Source of the DNA: Chionoecetes opilio
Taxonomy: Eukaryota; Arthropoda; Malacostraca; Decapoda; Majidae
NCBI GenBank assembly: GCA_016584305.1
Contig: JACEEZ010007099.1
Location: forward strand, 152,501-216,500
Length of the DNA: 64,000 nucleotides
Reading direction: 5' to 3'
Position 1 is the stretch's first letter; every line of letters begins with the position of its first letter. Positions 1 to 10,800 of the stretch are shown piece after piece. The notes under the pieces are model-generated. The model did no database searches and was not told the DNA's origin. It worked only from the letters and a program-made list of their open reading frames with translations. The position numbers and the translations under genes were made by a program.

Positions 1-569
1 CCAGGAGCTCCCCAACATGGTGAGGATACCAACGCAACAAAGACGGCAGATTCGGTACTGTTGGTAGCCGAGTGGCGGAAAATGTAAATATTCCATCCAA
101 AGTCAGTAAATAATTACTATTTACACACATATAAATAATAACAACGATTATTTATAATATTATACTTTAATTTATAAATTATATTTTGTTATATTTGATT
201 ATATATAAATTACATTATATTAAATTCTATATAATTTCAATTTTTATTTATAACTAGCCGAAAAGCCGCCCTCCGGCGGACTTTTTGGCTAGCTCCTGCG
301 GAGGGCTTTTGGTGGGCCTTCGGCCCACCATAAGAAATCGGATTTTGTTGTTGGGGATGGAAATGGCCGCGCATTGGTAAGGACCCCAACGAAGGGGACG
401 ACTGAGAAATCGGCCCATAGATCCCCCCCAGCCCCCCCTTATGCTAGTATTGATATCCTGTGGCTGGTGTGGGGGTTAGAAATACTGCCCATGGTCAGAT
501 CTACAAGTTGAGGACGGTTATAACTACACTACACACAGCCTTGTATTCTATTAACACTGCTGCAAAACT
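1..569. other. Intergenic, AT-rich, no gene seen
   Basis: No supportable gene. Bases 100-260 are very AT-rich. Around 300-330 there is a short perfect hairpin, GGTGGGCC-TTC-GGCCCACC, next to a GC-rich segment with repeated CTCCGGCGGA-like words. This may be an element edge, but no partner end was found. Confidence 0.5.
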
Positions 570-780
570 GTTAATTATTATTATTATCATTGATTATATT
601 GTTATTATTATTATCATTGATTATATTGTTATTATTATTATCATTGATTATATTGTTATTATTATTATCATTGATTATATTGTTATTATTATTATCATTG
701 ATTATATTGTTATTATTATTATCATTGATTATATTGTTATTATTATTATCATTGATTATATTGTTATTATTATTAGAGTA
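570..780. repeat. 27-bp AT-rich minisatellite, about 7 copies
   Basis: Tandem unit ATTATTATTATCATTGATTA plus TATTGTT, period 27, nearly identical copies. The open frames on both strands here (poly-Asn/Ile one way, Leu/Ile the other) are by-products of a period divisible by three. Confidence 0.9.
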
Positions 781-827
781 GTAAAAAGGAGGAAGGAGAG
801 GAGAGAAGAGAGAGAGTAGAGACAGTA

Positions 828-1039
<212 letters not shown>

Positions 1040-1239
1040 AATACCACCCTAACACTCACATCACATAAAGCTGAATCTTTAGACAACGGATCTGTAGGCA
1101 ACTATAACCAATATAAGTTATATTTTTGTTAGGTTTATATTTACCATTATTTATTACCGTTATGAAGTTGTGTGTTTGCTCGTCTGCTTGTTTGTAATGC
1201 AATGTGTGTTTGTTATCTACTTGTGTATGGAGATGTAGG

Positions 1240-2068
1240 CAGTAATGGGATTCAGCCGGTTCGCACCGGTTCGTAAGAACCTGTTCTTGGAATTTTCATT
1301 AATCCCGAGAACCGGTTGTTAGCTTAAATCAAGGGTTCTCAATCTTTTTTCCCCATGGACACCTTTTACTTATAACTTATTTTGGTAGACCCCTCATAGA
1401 TCTGTTACTGGCTTTTGATAGTCAAAAACACGACTAAAACCAGATTTGATGTCTGATGGAGCCGAACACGGGTTCAAGACGAACATTAGCTATATTTCCC
1501 AAGTTATTTGAGTTGGTAACACTGAGTCTCAGTGAGGAAGGGAAGGGAATGGCATCACTGATTCGAACATTTTGTTTACATCTCCATTTCTGGTAGGATT
1601 TTAGTTTTTTTTGAGGCTGTAGTTATTATTTTCTGTAGTCACGCCTCACGACATAAGGAATGGTGATCTTAAATATGTCAAGATCACTTTGATAACCGTT
1701 TGAATCTATAAATATGCCATATATAGGCATAGGGCCGAGACACTAAATAAGCCCAATAGTTTTGATGCATTCTGATGAGCCGTGTAGTCATTGACAGCAT
1801 TGTAGTGCTGATGGCTGGGCTCAAATAGAACAAAAAGTGCAAGAGGCAAGGCTGACATGACGAAAATAAAATATTTATTGCAAGTAGAATGTGCATGGAT
1901 TTAACCATATATGATAATAATAGTGTTAATAATGTTATCTTGTGATGATAGTGTTATAAAAACCACAACAAAAATTACAAAAAAAGGTAGTGTGGTAGTG
2001 AGAGAACCTGTTGTTAGTGAGACCTTAGTGAGAGAACCTGTTCTTAAATTTTTTGAATCCCACCACTG
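1240..2068. mobile_element. Non-autonomous hAT-like element with 8-bp target duplication
   Basis: The ends are CAGTAATGGGATTC (from 1240) and GAATCCCACCACTG (to 2068), an imperfect terminal inverted repeat. Just inside each end are repeated GAACCTGTTCTT words in opposite orientation. The flanks are GATGTAGG (1232-1239) and GATGCAGG (2069-2076), 7 of 8 identical, as expected for the 8-bp target duplication of the hAT superfamily. No transposase is recognisable in the 829 bp, so it would depend on an autonomous relative. Superfamily assignment rests on end sequence and duplication length. Confidence 0.7.
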
Positions 2069-2124
2069 GATGCAGGGACTAGATTCATGTTTAACGAACT
2101 CATTCATAACTATAAAGCCCCGTC

Positions 2125-3478
2125 CACACTGTACAGACTCTGGGCCACGACAGCCCAGCGACTTTTGGATTTGACAAGTCGGCTCCCACGCTCCAAGAAT
2201 GGGGAGGGGGGGGTTGTCTCGGTGTCTAGGTGTCGGCGAGTATGATTGCCGACGGTCGTCGCCTGTCTGGGACATTCGTCCAAATAGTTGCCAGCGTGTC
2301 GGCGACATGCTGGCAACTATGTAGTCTCAAGACGAGTCTCACTGGTCATATTTTGAACTGGCGCCATGTCTACGACAACAACGACTCTGCCGACCGATTG
2401 GCTAACAATCGCAGACAGTCTTGACGACAGTCGCCGACCGTCGGCAAGACTGTCTGTGAAGTGGTTGGCCGACCAGTTTGCCAATAGTTGCCGAGGAGTT
2501 GGCCGACGGTCTTCCCGACTGTCTTGGTGGCAGCCTTGCTAACTGTCGCCGAATTACCCTGATTTTCCTTCAAAGGATACTTTGGCCAACATCCCGACAA
2601 AGTGTTAGCCGATATTTCTGAGCCGACATTCATAACGAATATCCTTCATTAGACGAGGACTGTCGTCACGACAATCCATCATTAGTCTAATGTAGTCGGC
2701 ACCCACGACTGTGCCGAAAGGAAACTGTCAAAATTTGAGAAATGGCCTCGACAGTCTTCGCGACTGTCTGGAGACAAGCCAAAACTGTCTAGGACAGTCT
2801 TGACGACTGTCGCCGACCTCCTTCAGACCTCAACAGGAAATGACTGTTGGTCCAGACCCTTTCCGACTCTCATCATAAGAACAAAAGAAAATAAGGAAGG
2901 TACAAGAGGCCGCGAGACCATACACGATATACGAGGTAGTTCCTGAATCCTGTTCCTTAACACTATAGCCTACATCCACCTTTCATCCCCATCCATAACA
3001 CTGTCCAGCCTCCTTTTAAAGCTCCCTAATGACTCCCCACTAACTACCTGTCTACTGAGACCATGCCAATCATTCACCACCCTATTTGTGAACCTGTTTT
3101 TCCTTATTTCTTTTCTAAATCTACGCTTTTCCAGCTTGAATTCGTGACTTCTTGTTCTACCCTGGTTAATGGCCGTAAGAACTTTTCCTACATGGCCTTT
3201 ATTAAATCCTATCCACTTCAAAACTTATATCGCCCCTTACTCTGCGTCTCTCGAGCGAGTGTAAATACTCGCGTCGTGAAAGTAATCCATGGAATACTTT
3301 TTCGCCCCCCCCCCCCCCCCCTCGCGACTCCACACCCACCCCGCCCCGACCTCCGCTCAGCATCCGGCGATCGTTTCTAAACCTCTTTCAGACCACGCGC
3401 GACCATTTCATAACAATAGCCAAGACCTCGTGTACCCTCAAGTCGTGGCCTGTCGTGGCCCAAAATCGGCACAGTGTG
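2125..3478. mobile_element. TIR element just upstream of the first recognised sulfotransferase exon
   Basis: 29-bp ends face each other: 2125-2153 starts CACACTGTACAGACTCTGGG and 3450-3478 ends CGGCACAGTGTG, both containing GGGCCACGACAG or its complement. The interior 2220-2860 is full of palindromic words built on GTCGCCGAC/GACTGTC. A LINE tail fragment (2890-3221) is nested inside. The right end lies about 110 bp before the exon at 3590. Confidence 0.65.
2890..3221 (-). pseudogene. LINE reverse-transcriptase 3' tail fragment
   Basis: The minus strand encodes 83 residues ending in FTNRVVNDWHGLSRQVV...SFKRRLDSVMDGDERWM and a stop. This is the arrangement (basic RRFRKEIRKNRF, then NRVVNDWN-L, then SFKRRLD) found at the C-terminus of a common family of non-LTR retrotransposon ORF2 proteins. 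Only this tail is present, so it is a 5'-truncated dead copy. A related fragment of the same non-coding tail (AAGAACATAAGGGAGCTACA) recurs at about 11187-11235. Confidence 0.7.
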
Positions 3479-3589
3479 AACTTACAGTGTAAGTCGCCAT
3501 GTTGTAGTTATTCAGTGGTTTACCTCATATGTTTAGCATGAGCTGGTGTAAACTTTCTGATTTGTGTTGTTTGTTTGTTTGCGGTGCAG

Positions 3590-3666
3590 AACAAGCGATT
3601 TGGTGTCCTGGGTGTGTTTACCTGTTACCTTCCTCCTCTACCTCCACTTGGCCCTCGCACCTACAG
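3590..3666 (+). CDS. Sulfotransferase exon a: signal-anchor segment
   Basis: The acceptor is GCGGTGCAG ending at 3589 and the donor CTACAG|GTAAGG at 3667. The first base completes a codon from an unseen upstream exon. The rest reads TSDLVSWVCLPVTFLLYLHL and on to ALAPT, a single hydrophobic helix suited to a type II Golgi anchor. The last base plus the first two of the next exon give Asp, so the phases match. There is an in-frame stop at 3558 and no ATG between it and the exon, so the start codon must lie in an earlier exon. This exon is inferred from splice sites, phase and hydrophobicity, not from conserved residues. Confidence 0.7.
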
Positions 3667-4748
3667 GTAAGGCAGCCACAGGTGTCCCATACTGTCCCAA
3701 ACACCTCCAAGGTAGCATAGGTGTTCTATACTGTCCCAAACACCTCCAAGGTAGCCATAGGTGTTCTATACTGTCCCAAACACCCTCCAAGGGTTAAGAC
3801 CATAGAGTGTTCTATACTGTCCCAAACACCTCCAAGGTAGCCACAGGTGTTCCAAACTGTCCCAAACACCTCCAAGGTAGCCATAGGTGTTCTATACTGT
3901 CCCAAACTGTCCCAAACACCTCCAAGGTAGACATAGGTGTTCTATACTGTCCCAAACACCTCCAAGGTAGCCATAGGTGTTCTATACTGTCCCAAACTGT
4001 CCCAAACACCATCAAGGTAGCCACAGGTGTCCCTAACTGTCCCAAACACCTCCAAGGTAGCCATAGGTGTCCCATACTGTCCCAAACACCACCAAGGTAG
4101 CCATAGGTGTTCTATACTGTCCCAAACACCTCCAAGGTAGCCACAGGTGTCCCAAACTTGTCCCAAACACCTCCAAGGTAGCCACAGATGTCCCAAACTG
4201 TCCCAAACACCTCCAAGGTAGCCACAGGTGTCCCAAACTGTCCCAAACACCTCCAAGGTAGCCACAGGTGTCCCAAACTGTCCCAAACACCTCCAAGGTA
4301 GCCATAGGTGTCCCATACTGTTCCAAACACCACCAAGGTAGCCACAGTTGTCCCAAACTGTCCCAAACACCTCCAAGGTAGCCATAGGTGTCCCATACTG
4401 TCCCAAACACCTCAAGGTAGCCACAGGTGTCCAAAACTGCCCCAAACACCATCAAGGTAGCCACAGATGTCCCAAACTGTCCCAAACACCTCCAAGGTAG
4501 CCATAGGTGTCCCATACTGTCCCAAACACCACCAAGGTAGCCACAGGTGTCCCATACTGTCCCAAACACCACCACTGTATTCTTTGAGCTAATTTAATCA
4601 ACAGGTAACGCTTCGATAAAAAAGTCTTGCTTATCATTACCATCGTCATTAATATTTTTTCTCTCTCTATTTGATTAAAAATTGAGTGTTGTTAAAATTT
4701 CGTATTTTTATCGTATTTTCATAATTTTTCAACATAAGTAAAGGACAG

Positions 4749-4806
<58 letters not shown>

Positions 4807-7800
4807 TCTCTCTCTCTTCCGAAGATAGAAAGTCTCTCCTCTTATCTCTCTCCCTTCTCCCCACCTCAGACCTAGCCGACACCACCACCATCACCACCTC
4901 CTCCCTCGTCCCACCACCTCTCAACCTGACCTCGCTGGCTCGCCCTGACATCCTGCTGGTGACCCCAATCATCCGCTGCGGCTCCACCACCCTCCTCCAC
5001 CTCCTGAAGCTGCTGGCGCCCCTCAGAGGGTTCAGCTTCACTCCACGGCCTCCGAAAAGGGCGGAATACGTGCACATACCCGACCCGAGGATGCAGGTGA
5101 GCGCTTTTTTTTTTTTTTTTTTTTACATTGAAGCCTATAGCGCCAGTAGTATTTGATCCTATGGAGGGACGTGATGGTTGGCCCTCCGCCCGTTGGTTGG
5201 CGCAGGCTGGATTTTTATAGTGACCCCTGTGATGGTATAGGTGAGGTCCGTTTTCTATGATGGTCTACCCTCAGTTTGAAGTCAGTCTGGTGGGGTTACC
5301 CTTGAAACGCCTAAGTTTTCTTTCTTCCCTTCAAATATTTACGTTTTCTTTCGGTTTCTGTTTTGGTATAAGTTGCCTCCGTGTTTATGATTATTCATAA
5401 TTCTTCAGACACTTTATAAAGTCCCTTGCACACAGTCACGGTTCGAGCCACGCCAAAGGACGGCAAGGAAATCGACGTGTACCGTGATACTTTTGGCCAC
5501 GGTTCACTCGTGGTACGGTGGTGTTACTTTTCTTGCACGGTTGATTACGGCTGAGTTACGGCTAAGCACGACAGACCTACGGTACATTATGGTGTCGCAC
5601 GGTTGTGACCTACGACGATGTACGGCGGTTGTACGGCAATGTACGGTGGTTAAAGCCCGGTTCCCACCTTCCCGCTTGTACGGCCGCCATACAACAACAA
5701 TGACGTCACCATCATCACCGCTTGAGTGGTATTTGTGGTAACTGGGCACAGTTGGCAACTCCGCTCGAGCGGACACCGCCGAGCGGGAGAGATGACTTGA
5801 ATTTAACTTTGTACGGCGGCCGTACAGCGGTACGGCGGTGCGGTAGACTTTGTTGTGACGTCATTGTGACGTCTTTGTTGTTGTATGGCGGCCGTACAAG
5901 CGGGAAGGTGGGAACCGGGCTTTATACGGCAATGCACGGCGGTTGTACGACAATGCACGGCGGTTATACGGCAATGCACGGCGGTTGTACGGCAAAGTTA
6001 CGGTGGCCGAGGCATAAATAGGTGCACAGGGGCGAGCAGGGTTGCCAGATTGGCCTTAAAAGACCAATCTGGCCTTTTTGAGAGATTGTTGGCCTGCACT
6101 TTTTTTTTCCTTGCGGGCAACCTCAATTTGGTCTTTCTGAGAGCCTTTTTGTAAAGCATGTACTTTGTTTCAAAGAAAGAAAATATCTAAATAACAAACA
6201 AACAAACAAACAAACAAAAAATATATAGGATGACGTCATATCATGATTCGTTCTGGCAGGAAATTCCCGCAAGGCCACCGGACGCCTATTCCCGTGTTCT
6301 GGAAGTGTAGTCATGTGGCGTTTACTCTTGAACACGTCGGGTTAGGTTACGTTAGGTTACGGGTAGGGTAGGGTTGGTTACGTTAAAATTCACATTCTAC
6401 TGTAATTTTGTGTGGGAATCCCATTGAGGGTATTTTCGAGAAAATCCTATGGTTAGTTTTGGAGCTACAGCCAAGCGTCTTCACTCGGAAACTTCAGACT
6501 CGCATAGAGGACGGGAATATACCACTCGGACTTGAGGACAATATTTCACTAAAACGTACAGCAGCATGACATACACCAGAGCCGAATTTTGGTGAGGAAG
6601 CCGTAAGAAGCCGGCTTCTTACGGATTGGCCCAGCTGGGCAAGCCGTAAGAAGCCGAAAGAAGCGAGAGCCAGGGCTCGCTTCTCACGGCTTCTTGCCGT
6701 GACGTCAGAGATAACAACAAATATGGCGGGAAGGGCAGAGCTTGTGACACTATTTTTACAGCTTAACTGCTGCCCCGAAACACGTTACAGGCAACATGAG
6801 TCACTAGCTTCCCATGAGAACACTTACAAGTAATAATAGTTGATAAAATAATACATGATAAAAACCATACTTCTGACTGTTTTTGACGTGGATAATTTAA
6901 GCTTTTGAGTAACTATTATTACTTGTAAGTGTTCTCATGGGAAGCTAGTGACTCGATGTTGCCTGTAACATGTATCAGGGCAGCAGTTAACCTGTAAAAC
7001 CAGTGAAATAAGAGCGATGGATGGAGGTTTACAGGATTTCGCGCCTTGACAATATTTCGCAAAACAGCGGGACAGGCGGAACTAGTAATAGAGTGAATAT
7101 CGTCGTAGAAATAATGTAATTACAGATAACAGGACACAAGTAAACACACAGATGTACATTCAAAAGCATGGACTTACCTTAAGACCACGTATAAGAATAT
7201 ACAAGGTACCGTAGATAACAGTCAACAGTAGATAACAGATAGTCGCCAGTCAATTGCCACTGCACTAATGTCGCCAGGCACAATATATTACGAATTTTAG
7301 CATCCCTACAGACTTTTATGTGCCGCTGAAGACATGTAGTGTGATGTACATAATATAAACTACTCTGGATGCGTCTTCAGTGGCACATACAAATCAGTAG
7401 TGATGGTAAAATTCGTAATATATTGTGCCTGGCGACATTAGTGCAGTGGCAAGTGACTGGCGACTATAGTGTTATCTACGGTAGAGCAGCTGATAGGTAT
7501 ATATTGTGGAAATGACTAGCATTGCGTTTAATTCAGTATGTTTATGAGAGAAGATGTGGTTGGATATGAGTTGAAGATGACAATTCGTCATTGTGTGCAC
7601 ATTCACCTTTTTTTAGGCATTAAATCAATCAATCAATCGTCATTGTGTGGTTGTTTTGTTTACAGCTATCAGCTGTGATCGCCGAGCGGGCGCCCCCCGA
7701 CAAGAAGCTGGCAACTGTCAGCCGTTCTGGCGAGGCACGCAAACGAGAGAGAAGCAGTAAGAAGCCAGCTTCTTACGGCTTCCTCACCAAAATTCGCCTA

Positions 7801-10800
7801 ATGTTGGGTAAAACTTTAAAGTCATTTCCCGCCCTTATTACTAGTTTTTTTCTCTCAAGACCTTAACAGATCCCTTCAGATACCTCTAAAACGTAATTAT
7901 AAAGTAGGGGGTAGATGCCCCCTCCTCTCTACCCCAACAGACCTGGGGCCCTGGGGGAGTGGTGGGAATGGCGGGGTTTTTGAGTGGGGAAGACGAAATT
8001 ATCTAAACATACTAATCAGGGGGTATCCGCCCTACTGGACCCCCCCCACAAAGGGTTAATTAGTAACTAACCTCACCTTTAACCTCCCCAATATGATGAG
8101 AAGTGGTGACAGTCATTCGTATTGCCACGCCGCCATTATTCTGTCCACCTTCCCAGGCATATATCTGTATCAGGAACTGATTCAGCGAATCCAAATGCAT
8201 GTTAAATGTATAGGGACAAAGGCCACAATATCCTGTATCGATGCTCCTTTATTAGCGAGTGAAGTAATCTGAGTGAAGTTCACCGAGTGTATATTTGTCT
8301 ATTTGACAAAATGGATGCGATGCACGTGGCTGGCGGATTTACGGTCTGCATCATTTTACCGGAATTTGATAGCCATGAGTGACATCTGTAACGGGGCCTC
8401 AACTCAAATCATCAATGGGGTGATGTGCACCACCTCGGCACCTCATCAATAAGGTAAATAATGCTATATTATCGTGTATACAGAGGTGTTCTCACCGACG
8501 TCGGCGAGTGTTCCCATTTTTAACGAGCTCCAGTTCTTGATTTTGATATTACACCACCCAATATATAATTTAATCAGCTTTTACCCGTGTTTCTGCATTC
8601 AGGGATTAAATGCCAGCAGGTTAGATTAGGTCAGGTTAGTTAATGCCTAGGTTAGGTTAGTAATCTAGCGGGGGGGGTCTGCGGGGTTTGGTCAGGTTAT
8701 CCATGTAGTGTATTAAACTGCTAAATTATCAAAATTTAATGCTGTAAATCTGTGATTTTCGTCTTCCCCAGCCCAAACCCCCGCATTCCCACCACTCCCC
8801 CAGGTTTGTTGGGGTGGAGGGGAGGGGGCATCTCTCCCCCACGTTATAGCCTACTTACGTGTTAGGGGTATCTGAAGGGATCTACGAAGGTCTGGAGAGA
8901 AAAACAACAACAATAAGGGCGGGAAAGGACTAGATTTTTAGCAAGTGTTGTTTTTATGCGTGGCAGTCCAGCTTCTGGCATGCACTGCCACCAAGAAACA
9001 CGAGGCGGTTCAGCAGGCAAGGCCGTGCCTGCAGCCACCGTGCCCACGCCACCAAGACATGCAAACACACAATTATAGGAAATTATAATTTTACTTGGAT
9101 TGTGCTTGGGGTGCCCTAGAGGCCTGCGTCCCTCCCTGTATTGCCTCACACATGACAGTCTTGTACACTTACCTCAGTGCGGCAGCGGCTGTGGGTTGTG
9201 CCGTGGGCGTGCAGCAGCCGTGGGCGTGAGGCGGCCTGGAGGGTGTAAGCAAAGTCACCCCTCAAACTCTTCCCCTGTTTATTTCACCTGGGAAAGACAT
9301 TTTGATCAGTTTTCAGTCCTTTGATTATCATCCTAATTCATTGTCTTTTTTGTGTTCTGATCTCCCAACACTGCGTTAGGAACACTTTGGTGAGGTTTAC
9401 AATACTTTCAGTTTCCTTTCTGTCCCCATACCGCCCTAACACCGTACACAGGGCCCCGTCTTTCTGCTCTAGTCTCCTTCCCACAGTCCACCTCACAGAT
9501 CAGATGTTGTTGTTGTTGTGTTTGCCTTCCTGTAACGGCACACCATTTGTCTTGTTTTCTATGTTCTCTATAGATGCCTTGCACTGACGTCACGATCTAG
9601 CGTCTTCAAGCCAAATGCCGCCCGTCGGAGCGAGCTGGAGGACCAACAAACTCCACTTGCCGCCCGTGTTTGCCAGCTTATGGTAATTTTCCCCTACCAA
9701 TATATGTTTATCAGTATAAAAGATATACTGTCATCTTCGGAAATGCTTGTTCTATAATATTATCAAATAAAAAACCGTAAAACACCTAAAGAAATGCCAT
9801 TATGAGACTCAAGAAATATGCATGAACTTAATATTCTATTAAACTCTTCGCCATTTAATATTTTGCGAGAAAAGTTTTTACATGGAGAATATCAATAGAA
9901 GCGGAATTTCATTAGTTTTCCATTGGTATATTTCGTTTTCTGATAAATGAATTAGAACCATGCATAAATTAGCGTCAACTAAATAAATAACCTCATCAAT
10001 CGGGAAAAATTACCCGATTTCATGATATTATTTATTTAGTTAACGCTAATTTATGCATGTTTCTAATTCATTTACCAGGAAACGAAAAATATCAATGGAA
10101 AGCTAATGAAAATTCCGCTTCTATTGATATTCTCCATGTAAAAAGTTTTCTCGCAAAATATTAAATGGGAGCTAGAGTTGGTGAAAGCTCATGCATATTT
10201 CTTGAGTCTCATAATGGCCTTTCTTTAGTGTGTTTTACGGTTTTTTATTTGATAATATTATTGAACAAACATTTCCGAAGATAACAGTATATCTTTTATA
10301 CTGATAAACATATATTTGGTAGGGGAAAATTACCATAAGCTGGCAAACACGGGCGGCAAGTGGCGTTTGTTGGTCCTCCAGCTCGCATTTCCCGCGCCTG
10401 TCGCAGCCACAACAAGGGCTGTGACGTCACGTGCAAGGCACCTAATAGGTGATATATTAGGTGATAGGCAAATATATTTTGTTTTATTTTGTTATTTCTG
10501 CTTTTGTTACTGTTGCTGCTGCTTTACAATGCTTTTCTTTTGTTCCACATTGATAACAATGTCCTCTTGGCGTCAAGCCAAGCTTGCTTCATGTTTACGG
10601 GGATACATAACAGTGACAAGGCTGCCTCCACACAACAAACTGCACCTTAGCATTACTACACGTTATTATAACACTTTTACAACAGGGTTCAAGCTTAGTG
10701 GACGACATAGATGACCAAAGATGGGAATTGACATAAGGCAGGAAACGAGACCTGACTGCGTTGTTAACCCCTTCACGCCCAGATCTTTCCTTGGCTATAT

